A stretch of 25,176 bases of DNA, taken from contig JAZSLZ010000095.1 in assembly GCA_045535635.1 (NCBI GenBank), positions 1-25,176 on the forward strand, written 5' to 3'. Under the pieces are notes generated by a model. It made no database searches and was not told the origin of the DNA. It worked only from the letters and a program-made list of their open reading frames with translations. Made by a program: the position numbers and the translations under genes. Origin of the DNA: RGIG8700 sp045535635 (GTDB taxonomy: Bacteria > Bacillota > Clostridia > RGIG6154). This document shows, piece by piece, positions 1-5,862 of the stretch (position 1 is its first letter; every line of letters begins with the position of its first letter).

Positions 1-582
1 ACACCAGAAAGAAAAGCAGATCTCCCATTCATTATGCCTGTAGAAGACGTATTCTCAATCACAGGCCGTGGTACTGTTGCTACTGGTAGAGTTGAAAGAG
101 GTCAGCTCAAAGTTAACGAAGAAGTTGAAATCGTTGGTTTATCAGACGAAGCAAGAAAAGTTGTTGTAACAGGTATCGAAATGTTCAGAAAACTCCTCGA
201 CTATGCTGAAGCTGGTGATAACATCGGTGTTCTTCTTAGAGGTGTTCAGAGAAACGAAATCCAGAGAGGACAGGTTCTCGCGAAACCAGGTTCAATCAAC
301 CCACACACAAAATTCAAGGGCGAAGTTTACGTTCTTACAAAAGAAGAAGGTGGACGTCATACTCCATTCTTCAACAACTACAGACCACAGTTCTATTTCA
401 GAACAACTGACGTTACTGGCGTTATCACACTTCCAGCTGGCACAGAAATGTGTATGCCTGGCGATAACGTAACTATGGACGTTGAACTCATCACACCTAT
501 CGCTATCGAAGAAGGTCTCAGATTCGCTATCCGTGAAGGTGGTAGAACAGTAGGTTCAGGCGTTGTTACAGCTATCAACTAA
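1..582 (+). CDS. tuf: Elongation factor Tu, C-terminal part (5' truncated by window edge)
   Basis: EF-Tu delivers aminoacyl-tRNA to the ribosome as a GTP complex in the cytoplasm. The frame is open from base 1 (TPERKADLPF...) and ends at TAA 580-582, leaving about 193 residues, roughly half of a normal 395-400 residue EF-Tu. The GTPase domain lies outside the window. What remains is the end of the linker plus beta-barrel domains 2 and 3, recognisable from MPVEDVFSITGRGTVATGRVERG, VEMFRKLLD-like and the closing GGRTVGSGVV. The ATG at 34 is an internal methionine, not a start. It is followed by a strong intrinsic terminator. Identification is essentially certain. Confidence 0.97.
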   Translation, partial: TPERKADLPFIMPVEDVFSITGRGTVATGRVERGQLKVNEEVEIVGLSDEARKVVVTGIEMFRKLLDYAEAGDNIGVLLRGVQRNEIQRGQVLAKPGSINPHTKFKGEVYVLTKEEGGRHTPFFNNYRPQFYFRTTDVTGVITLPAGTEMCMPGDNVTMDVELITPIAIEEGLRFAIREGGRTVGSGVVTAIN

Positions 583-600
583 TTAACCATTAGTTCTCAT

Positions 601-634
601 AAAATTGCTCATACTTTGTATGGGCAATTTTTTT
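601..634 (+). terminator. Intrinsic terminator after tuf
   Basis: A 14-base stem (601-614 with 618-631, one G-U pair) with a TTT loop is followed by a T run. The core from 601 to 627 recurs base for base at 3519-3545 after the ATPase gene. Confidence 0.93.
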
Positions 635-662
635 GCATAATTAAGATAATTTGTGATATAAT
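633..662 (+). promoter_or_regulatory. Possible sigma-A promoter directly after the tuf terminator
   Basis: TTGCAT (633-638) and TATAAT (657-662) are separated by 18 bases. It would be a second, weaker promoter upstream of the riboswitch. The -35 overlaps the terminator's T run, so this call is less secure than the promoter at 680-708. Confidence 0.4.
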
Positions 663-679
663 TTTTAATAAGAAAGATA

Positions 680-708
680 TTGACAAAATATTGAAATTAA
701 GTTAAAAT
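680..708 (+). promoter_or_regulatory. Sigma-A promoter for the riboswitch-ATPase transcript
   Basis: TTGACA (680-685), a 17-base spacer, and TAAAAT (703-708). The predicted start near 715 lies just before the first conserved riboswitch base, so the aptamer would form the very 5' end of the mRNA. Confidence 0.82.
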
Positions 709-721
709 ATATGCATATTCT

Positions 722-815
722 TTATAGGGAGTAGTTAGCGCTTATTATGTGCGTGTCAAGTCAACATTAACACGGCGGATATTCCGCTTGGCTTGAATTA
801 AAAGACGAGACTATA
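722..815 (+). promoter_or_regulatory. yybP-ykoY family (Mn2+) riboswitch aptamer
   Basis: The leader carries the hallmarks of the yybP-ykoY aptamer: GGGAGTAG at 727-734, a short GCGC/GTGC stem, the GTCAAGTCAAC segment, a GCGGA/TCCGC hairpin, TTGGCTTGAAT, and GAGAC at 807-811. A basal TATAG/CTATA helix (723-727 with 811-815) closes it. In characterised members the aptamer binds Mn2+ and turns on exporters, including P-type ATPases. Here the next gene is exactly such an ATPase. The family call rests on consensus elements recalled by eye, not on a covariance-model search. Confidence 0.85.
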
Positions 816-853
816 TGTAAAGTGAATCTATACATATAAGCTCGTCTTTTTAT
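800..853 (+). terminator. Riboswitch expression platform (intrinsic terminator)
   Basis: AAAAGACGAG (800-809) pairs perfectly with CTCGTCTTTT (841-850), with a further inner TATATGT/ACATATA-type stem, and the distal arm ends in a T run. The proximal arm contains the aptamer's conserved GAGAC bases and the 3' strand of the closing helix. Ligand-stabilised aptamer and terminator are therefore mutually exclusive, which is the arrangement of a transcriptional ON switch. Confidence 0.82.
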
Positions 854-881
854 GTATAGATAATTATCAAAGGAGGATTTT

Positions 882-3506
882 ATGAAACATTATCTTGAGG
901 AAAAAGAAACTGTGCTTTCAGCTTTTGAGTCATCAAAAGAAACAGGTCTTTCAGAAAACGAAGCAGCATTGCGTGTAGAGAAAAACGGCAAAAATAAGCT
1001 TGTTGAAGGGAAAAAGAAATCTCTTTTCCAACGCCTTATTGCCCAGATAGCAGACCCAATGGTGCTTGTACTTATTGGTGCTGCAGTGGTATCTTTTATC
1101 ACTTCTCTTATAGAGGGTGAAGCGCCAACAGATGTATTTATTATTCTTGCAGTTGTTGTGCTTAATACAGTTTTGGGTGTTGTACAGGAAAGTAAAGCAG
1201 AAAAAGCCATTGATGCTCTTAAGGAAATGGCGGCGGCAACCTCAAAGGTTATCCGTGGCGGGAAATATGTGGTTGTAAAAAGCGAAGACCTTGTTGTTGG
1301 AGATATTGTACTTCTTGAAGCAGGTGATGCAGTTCCTGCAGACGGAAGAATTCTGGAATCCGCCAGTCTTAAAATCGAAGAGGCAGCCCTTACAGGTGAA
1401 TCTGTTCCATCAGATAAGTTCGATTATGCATTAACAGCAGGTGATAATGGCGATGTTCCGCTTGGCGACAGAAAAAATATGTGCTATATGGGAAGCGTTG
1501 TTGTTTACGGCAGAGGCACAATGGTTGTTACTGCAACAGGTATGGATACTGAAATGGGTAAAATTGCAACTGCAATAACACAGGCAGAAGAAGGGGAAAC
1601 ACCGCTTCAGAAAAGACTTTCACAACTGAGTGGACTTCTTACAAAGCTTGTTTTGGGTATCTGTGTATTTATGTTTGCCTTTACCCTTATAAGAAACGGA
1701 AAATTTGATGTTCATTCAACACTTGATACATTTATGCTTGCAGTAAGTCTTGCAGTAGCAGCAATTCCTGAAGGTCTTGCGGCGGTTGTTACAATTGTTC
1801 TTTCTATGGGCGTTACAAAAATGTCAAAACAGAAAGCCATTATAAGAAGATTAACTGCAGTTGAAACACTTGGCTGTACACAGATTATCTGTTCAGATAA
1901 AACAGGCACACTTACACAGAATAAAATGACAGTAGTTGATTTCTGGAGTGAGGACGAAAAGCTTCTTGCAACAGGAATGTCACTTTGCTCTGATGCTGAG
2001 CCTGACGAAAGCGGCGAAGCAGTAGGCGAACCTACAGAATGTGCCCTTGTGAATTATGCAACTAAGATTGGTCTCAAAAAAGATGAGCTTACAGCAAAAG
2101 CACCTCGTGTAGGGGAAGTACCTTTTGATTCAGGCAGAAAGATGATGTCAACTGTTCACAATGAAAACGGAGAAATCATTCAATATACAAAGGGTGCTCC
2201 TGATGAGCTTCTCGCAAGATGTACACACATTATGGAAAACGGAGAAGTAACAGAGCTTACCGACGATATTCGTGCAAAGATACTTGCCAAGAATACAGAA
2301 TTTGCCTCACAGGCATTGAGAGTACTTGCGTGTGCATATAAAAAATACGATGCAGTTCCAGAAGTCTATACAACCGAAGCTCTGGAAAACAATATGATTT
2401 TTATGGGACTTATGGGAATGATTGACCCTGTAAGACCTGAGGTTACTGATGCAGTTGCCCAGTGTGCAAAAGCAGGAATCCGTCCTATAATGATAACAGG
2501 TGACCATAAAGATACAGCGGTTGCTATCGCAAAAACACTTGGCATTATAACAGATGCATCTGAAGCTATAACAGGTGCTGAAGTTGATAAATACAACGAC
2601 GAAGAGTTTGACGAAATCGTAATAAAATATTCAGTATATGCGCGTGTTCAGCCTGAACATAAGGTTCGTATTGTAAATGCATGGCGTAAAAAAGGCTGTG
2701 TTACTGCTATGACAGGTGACGGCGTAAATGATGCACCATCAATTAAAAATGCGGATATTGGTATCGGTATGGGAATTACAGGTACAGATGTTACAAAAAA
2801 TGTTGCTGATATGATTTTAGCAGACGATAACTTTGCAACAATCGTAAGTGCTGTTGCGGAGGGCAGAAGAATATTTGATAATATCTGTAAATGTATCCAG
2901 TTCCTCCTTTCATCAAACTTAAGTGAGGTTATAAGTATTTTCGTTGCAACACTTTGCGGTTTTACAATTTTAAAACCTGCACATATTCTGTTTATTAACC
3001 TTGTAACAGACTCACTTCCTGCACTTGCACTTGGTGCAGAAAAGGCAGAGCCTGATATTATGACAAGAAAACCAAGAAAGAGCGACGAAGGTATTTTTGC
3101 AAACGGTCTTGGCTTTAATGTGGCATATCAGGGACTTATGGTTTCTGTAATTACACTCGCTGCATACTTTATCGGCCATTATATGGAATCAGGTGTGTGG
3201 GAGATAACACAAAGTGCAGACGGTATGACAATGGCGTTTTTAGCAATGTCAATGGCAGAAATTTTCCACTCGTTCAATATGCGTTCACACGGCTCTATCT
3301 TCAAGTTAAAAACACAAAATATGCTCCTCTGGGGAACAATGATTCTCTCACTTGCATTAACATCAGCACTTATTTATGTACCTGCAATGAGAAATCTCTT
3401 TGAATTTGAAGCTATTAGTATTCTTGAATATGTTGTTGCTCTTATTCTTGCACTTTCAACAATCCCTGTTGTTGAAATAATCAAGCTTTTCCAGAAGAAA
3501 AAATAA
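882..3506 (+). CDS. P-type cation ATPase, Ca2+/Mn2+ exporting (type II, SERCA-like)
   Basis: An 874-residue membrane pump that would use ATP to move Ca2+ or Mn2+ out of the cytoplasm. Visible in order: actuator loop TGES (171-174), M4 PEGL (296-299), phosphorylation motif with Asp339 in CSDKTGTLTQNK, nucleotide-domain KGAPD, TGD, and hinge TGDGVNDAP (611-619). M5 has Asn679 and Glu682 and M6 has Asn706-x-x-Thr709-Asp710, matching the SERCA ion ligands and unlike SPCA-type pumps that lack the M5 pair. Length is normal for the family. Start ATG 882 has AAGGAGG at 869-876. The gene is alone behind a Mn2+-type riboswitch and is followed by a terminator, which argues that Mn2+ is a physiological substrate or co-substrate. 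The exact ion is inference. Confidence 0.95.
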   Translation: MKHYLEEKETVLSAFESSKETGLSENEAALRVEKNGKNKLVEGKKKSLFQRLIAQIADPMVLVLIGAAVVSFITSLIEGEAPTDVFIILAVVVLNTVLGVVQESKAEKAIDALKEMAAATSKVIRGGKYVVVKSEDLVVGDIVLLEAGDAVPADGRILESASLKIEEAALTGESVPSDKFDYALTAGDNGDVPLGDRKNMCYMGSVVVYGRGTMVVTATGMDTEMGKIATAITQAEEGETPLQKRLSQLSGLLTKLVLGICVFMFAFTLIRNGKFDVHSTLDTFMLAVSLAVAAIPEGLAAVVTIVLSMGVTKMSKQKAIIRRLTAVETLGCTQIICSDKTGTLTQNKMTVVDFWSEDEKLLATGMSLCSDAEPDESGEAVGEPTECALVNYATKIGLKKDELTAKAPRVGEVPFDSGRKMMSTVHNENGEIIQYTKGAPDELLARCTHIMENGEVTELTDDIRAKILAKNTEFASQALRVLACAYKKYDAVPEVYTTEALENNMIFMGLMGMIDPVRPEVTDAVAQCAKAGIRPIMITGDHKDTAVAIAKTLGIITDASEAITGAEVDKYNDEEFDEIVIKYSVYARVQPEHKVRIVNAWRKKGCVTAMTGDGVNDAPSIKNADIGIGMGITGTDVTKNVADMILADDNFATIVSAVAEGRRIFDNICKCIQFLLSSNLSEVISIFVATLCGFTILKPAHILFINLVTDSLPALALGAEKAEPDIMTRKPRKSDEGIFANGLGFNVAYQGLMVSVITLAAYFIGHYMESGVWEITQSADGMTMAFLAMSMAEIFHSFNMRSHGSIFKLKTQNMLLWGTMILSLALTSALIYVPAMRNLFEFEAISILEYVVALILALSTIPVVEIIKLFQKKK

Positions 3507-3518
3507 TTATAGTTAATA

Positions 3519-3552
3519 AAAATTGCTCATACTTTGTATGGGCAAATTTTTT
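3519..3552 (+). terminator. Intrinsic terminator after the P-type ATPase, near copy of the tuf terminator
   Basis: The stem TTGCTCATAC/GTATGGGCAA with loop TTT is followed by TTTTTT. The 27 bases 3519-3545 are identical to 601-627; the copies diverge just after, where one extra A disturbs the lower stem. Confidence 0.9.
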
Positions 3553-3553
3553 G

Positions 3554-3582
3554 TTGCTAAAGATAGAATTATATGATAAAAT
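3554..3582 (+). promoter_or_regulatory. Sigma-A promoter in front of the glutaminase remnant
   Basis: TTGCTA (3554-3559), a 17-base spacer, and TAAAAT (3577-3582). An intact AGGGGGA Shine-Dalgarno (3603-3609) follows. Promoter and ribosome site look undamaged although the gene behind them is broken; transcription from here could now serve the downstream LRAT/VanZ genes. Confidence 0.6.
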
Positions 3583-3616
3583 TTCTATATAGCACAAAAG
3601 AACAGGGGGAATATTT

Positions 3617-3885
3617 ACGAAAGAATTATTAGAAAAAATCATAAGTGATGTCGTCCATACATAAAAAATGGTAAAGTGGCAACATATATTCCTGAACTTG
3701 CAAAGGCAGATGCAAATGAGTTCGGAATTTGCGTTATATCTAAAGACGGAGGAATAATGGCTATTGTTCCAAACAGAATGGGAATAGGAATTTATTCACC
3801 GGCACTGGACAGTAAAGGAAATAGCAGTGCAGGAATTAAGGCGCTTGAAGCACTGAGCAGAGAATTGGAATTAAGCATTTTTTAA
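3617..3885 (+). pseudogene. glsA: Glutaminase (GlsA family) pseudogene: lost start, frameshift, large internal deletion
   Basis: Glutaminase hydrolyses glutamine to glutamate and ammonia. The first fragment, read from 3617, gives TKELLEKIISDVV; ACG stands where ATG is expected after a good Shine-Dalgarno. One base is missing near 3651-3655, so the reading continues one frame over as PYIKNGKVATYIPELAKA... from 3655. After ...FGICVISKDG the protein jumps straight to GGIMAIVPNRMGIGIYSPALD...LSIF, the normal C-terminus. Family members have about 300 residues and here only about 90 remain, so roughly 210 residues with the catalytic Ser/Lys/Tyr region are gone. It cannot be an active enzyme. The GTG at 3676 opens a 69-residue frame, but it has no ribosome site and corresponds to an internal valine. 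Confidence 0.88.
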
Positions 3886-3946
3886 GAAGTTTTTAACGGA
3901 AGTAAATGTTGTTGTGCCAAAGCTAGAATTTTTAGCCTACTTATTT

Positions 3947-3970
3947 AATACCATATAATGAGGTGGTATT
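3947..3970 (+). promoter_or_regulatory. Inverted repeat enclosing the ribosome binding site of the LRAT-fold gene
   Basis: AATACCA (3947-3953) and TGGTATT (3964-3970) form 7-base arms around a 10-base centre that contains TATAAT and the GAGG ribosome site; the ATG follows immediately. It could be a protein operator or an mRNA hairpin that hides the ribosome site. Confidence 0.5.
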
Positions 3971-4417
3971 ATGTATAAGGATTTAGAAGCAGGAGATATT
4001 ATAGGTGTTAAAAGATTTTTGTACTCTCATTATGCAGTTTATGTGGGTGACGGCAAAGTAATCCACTACGCAGGAGACGGCGGAGACTTTAAGGGAATAA
4101 AACGAATTCGTTTTGGCAATATGAAAGATTTTTTAGGTGGTAAAAAGGAATTCTTTGAGCTTGTGTTCTCAGACATACATCAAAAACCTGAAAAAGAGAA
4201 AAGATATGAAACACAAAGCGAAAGCTATCATTTGTATTCTCCTGAGGAAACAGTAGAAAGAGCAAAAAGCAGACTTGGTGAAACAAAATACAATTTAGCA
4301 CTTAACAACTGTGAGCATTTTGCAATATGGTGCAAAACAGGTGTTTCAGAATCTTATCAGGTTAAAGCGGTACTTAAAAACTTTGTGGAAATCAAAGAAA
4401 AGAATGTTGTGGTTTAA
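3971..4417 (+). CDS. LRAT-domain (NlpC/P60-like) Cys-His-His protein
   Basis: A 148-residue cytosolic protein with no signal peptide. The N-terminal GDIIGVKR...SHYAVYVGDGKVIHYAG and later NNCEHFAIWCKTG are the signature of the LRAT/H-REV107 group, a circularly permuted NlpC/P60 fold. Putative catalytic residues are His20, His32 and Cys114. The spacing closely matches that recalled for human H-REV107 (His23, His35, Cys113). Eukaryotic members are acyltransferases or phospholipases acting on lipids; bacterial members are mostly uncharacterised, so the substrate here is unknown. Start ATG 3971 has GAGGTGG just upstream. It is followed 3 bases after its stop by the VanZ-like gene, so the two are probably co-transcribed. 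Confidence 0.85.
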   Translation: MYKDLEAGDIIGVKRFLYSHYAVYVGDGKVIHYAGDGGDFKGIKRIRFGNMKDFLGGKKEFFELVFSDIHQKPEKEKRYETQSESYHLYSPEETVERAKSRLGETKYNLALNNCEHFAIWCKTGVSESYQVKAVLKNFVEIKEKNVVV

Positions 4418-4420
4418 GAG

Positions 4421-4900
4421 GTGAGAAAAATCGTTAAAAAGATAATAGCGTGGTCTTTAGTTGTTTTGTGGATGTTCGTTATTTTTGCATTTTCTGCGCA
4501 GGAAGCAACTACATCTAAAAAAACAAGCGGAAAAACTCTTATAAAAATAGCATCAACTATTTCAAAGGACTTCAAAAAGCTTACGCCTAAAAAACAGATG
4601 AAAAAGGTTGAACCTTATCAGAATGTTATAAGAAAAGTTGCCCATTTAACAGAGTACGCAGTCCTTGGTATTTTATCATATATTGCATTTTTACTGCATA
4701 AAAAGAAGAAGCTTGTGCTTTCTGCAACAACCCTTTGCTTTCTCTATGCAATTACTGATGAAATCCATCAGCTTTTCGTAAAAGGAAGAGCCTGTAGATG
4801 GTATGATGTTTTAATAGACACAAGCGGTGCAGTTATAGGAATAATGATAATAATAGGAATATTAAAAATCATAAGAAAAAGGGGTGCTTTAAATGACTGA
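4421..4900 (+). CDS. VanZ-like membrane protein
   Basis: A 159-residue integral membrane protein. An N-terminal membrane segment (about 7-27) ends in the family's FAFSAQEA, followed by a polar loop, VRKVAHLTEYAVLGILSYIAFLL, then ITDEIHQLFVKGRACRWYDVLIDTSGAVIG, all typical of VanZ. VanZ of the vancomycin cluster raises teicoplanin resistance by an unclear mechanism; most homologues, including this one with no van genes nearby, have no assigned role. The annotated start GTG 4421 has no room for a ribosome site. The excellent GAGGTGA at 4418-4424 is instead placed for a start at ATC 4430, so the N-terminus is uncertain by three residues. It overlaps the next gene by 8 bases. Confidence 0.88.
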   Translation: MRKIVKKIIAWSLVVLWMFVIFAFSAQEATTSKKTSGKTLIKIASTISKDFKKLTPKKQMKKVEPYQNVIRKVAHLTEYAVLGILSYIAFLLHKKKKLVLSATTLCFLYAITDEIHQLFVKGRACRWYDVLIDTSGAVIGIMIIIGILKIIRKRGALND

Positions 4901-5228
4901 AATGTTAAGAAAGGCAAGTAAGTTTGTTTTTGTAATTTCATTGATTGTAATTTTGTTTGGAAGCTTTGCGGTTTTTACCCAGAGCATACTGGCAGGAATT
5001 TTATATTTGCTTGTTGGTGTATTGTGTGTACTTTTTTATGCAGGTTTTATTTTCCTGTTTCTTGATATGGCAGATGACATAGAGTACATAAAAAGAAAGC
5101 TTATTGAAACTGACCATAAGTACAGCAAAGACGATCTTAAAAATGTGGCAGATGGCTGGGTTTGTGAGGAATGTGGCAGAGTAAATCAAGCATACACAGG
5201 CACCTGTGCTTGTGGAAAAACGAAATAA
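4893..5228 (+). CDS. Small membrane protein with C-terminal zinc ribbon
   Basis: 111 residues, function not recognised. There is a short basic start (MTEMLRKASK) and two hydrophobic segments, about 11-30 and 34-56, the second ending GFIFLFLDMADDIEYIK. A charged linker follows, then a C-terminal WVCEECG...TGTCACGK with four cysteines in CxxC...CxC order, like a zinc ribbon. The first 70 residues are clearly related to the 80-residue protein at 5863-6105, which lacks the zinc part. Start ATG 4893 overlaps the VanZ gene and has an AAGGGGTG ribosome site, so translation is coupled. A strong terminator follows directly. Confidence 0.8.
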   Translation: MTEMLRKASKFVFVISLIVILFGSFAVFTQSILAGILYLLVGVLCVLFYAGFIFLFLDMADDIEYIKRKLIETDHKYSKDDLKNVADGWVCEECGRVNQAYTGTCACGKTK

Positions 5229-5232
5229 AACA

Positions 5233-5263
5233 AAAAAAGACTTGCAATCTGCAAGTCTTTTTT
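5233..5263 (+). terminator. Intrinsic terminator ending the LRAT-VanZ-zinc ribbon unit
   Basis: GACTTGCA (5239-5246) and TGCAAGTC (5250-5257) pair around ATC, extended by flanking A and T runs. Confidence 0.92.
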
Positions 5264-5264
5264 G

Positions 5265-5386
5265 TATGAAGCATCGGCGGTGCCGATATGAAGCACAGGC
5301 AAAGCCTGTATGAAGCAGACTCGCTATGCTCGTCTATGAAGCGAACCCTGTGGGTTCTATTAAGGCACAAACGCCTTGCGTTTGAA
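5265..5386. repeat. Hairpin array 1, linker TATGAAGC
   Basis: Five short hairpins stand in a row, each introduced by the same linker. TATGAAGC occurs at 5265, 5287, 5309 and 5335, and a variant TATTAAGGC at 5358. Between them are different self-complementary units: ATCGGC-GGT-GCCGAT, ACAGGC-AAA-GCCTGT, a less perfect AGAC...GTCT unit, GAACCC-TGT-GGGTTC and CAAACGC-CTT-GCGTTTG. Unit length is 22-26 bases. The linker is conserved while the stems are not. It lies between two convergent transcripts. No protein is encoded. Confidence 0.88.
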
Positions 5387-5402
5387 TTAAATAAAATAGC
5401 AA

Positions 5403-5729
5403 TTATTTTTCAAATCGGTCTATAATTATCATAATTGTTTCTTTATCGTAAGCAGAAAGCTTACGGTGTTTTTTTATGAGATTTTCCTCTTCAAGGTTTA
5501 AAGCCATTTCAGAGGTTTGTTCGATTTTGTGTCTGATGTTTGTATGTCCGATGAGAAAATCAACAGAGGTTTCAAAAAAGTCGGCAAGTAAACAAAGAGT
5601 TTCACTGTTTGGTTCAACATCGTGGTTTTCATACTTATTTATAGATTGTTGACTAACATTAACTTTTTCAGCTAATTGTTTTTGACTTAATCCTTTTTCT
5701 AACCTTAACAACTTTAAGTTTTTTATCAT
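5403..5729 (-). CDS. XRE-family (Cro/cI-like) transcriptional repressor
   Basis: A 108-residue DNA-binding protein. Residues about 4-60 form a classic XRE helix-turn-helix: KLLRLEKGLSQKQLAEKVNVSQQSINKYENHDVEPNSETLCLLADFFETSVDFLIG. The C-terminal 45 residues are charged and probably serve dimerisation. Start ATG 5729 has AAGGAGGGG upstream. It is divergent from the 80-residue membrane protein gene at 5863. Three matching 21-base inverted repeats lie in the 133-base gap between them, one of them over this gene's own ribosome site. That implies it represses both itself and its neighbour. The signal it senses is unknown; no metal or ligand domain is visible. Confidence 0.9.
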   Translation of the reverse strand: MIKNLKLLRLEKGLSQKQLAEKVNVSQQSINKYENHDVEPNSETLCLLADFFETSVDFLIGHTNIRHKIEQTSEMALNLEEENLIKKHRKLSAYDKETIMIIIDRFEK

Positions 5730-5748
5730 AACAACCCCTCCTTGTTAT
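5728..5748. promoter_or_regulatory. Operator O1 over the repressor's start and ribosome site
   Basis: ATAACAA (5728-5734), 7 bases, TTGTTAT (5742-5748). The centre is the complement of the repressor's AGGAGGGG. It shares its half-site with O2 and O3. A protein bound here would block transcription leaving the repressor promoter. Confidence 0.65.
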
Positions 5749-5754
5749 ATTATT

Positions 5755-5783
5755 AGCATAACAACTAATTTTAGTTATGTAAA
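5755..5783 (-). promoter_or_regulatory. Promoter of the XRE repressor with operator O2 in its spacer
   Basis: On the minus strand TTTACA (5783-5778), 17 bases, TATGCT (5760-5755). The inverted repeat O2 at 5758-5778 (left half ATAACAAC, right half TTAGTTAT) fills the spacer and touches both hexamers, as expected for autorepression. Confidence 0.7.
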
Positions 5784-5800
5784 AAACTTATTATTAGTTA

Positions 5801-5829
5801 TTGACAACAACCAAAGGTTGTTGTATAAT
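5801..5829 (+). promoter_or_regulatory. Promoter of the 80-residue membrane protein with operator O3 in its spacer
   Basis: TTGACA (5801-5806), 17 bases, TATAAT (5824-5829) is a full consensus sigma-A promoter. The perfect inverted repeat O3 at 5804-5824 (ACAACAACC, 3 bases, GGTTGTTGT) occupies the spacer exactly. A consensus promoter masked by a perfect operator suggests strong induction when the repressor leaves. Confidence 0.82.
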
Positions 5830-5862
5830 AATTTTGTAAAATTTTGTTAGGAGGAGATTATA

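Noticed and set aside
3676..3885. 69-residue hypothetical protein starting at GTG 3676
   Set aside because: The GTG is an internal valine of the glutaminase NGKVATYIPEL segment; the frame is what remains of a deleted gene.
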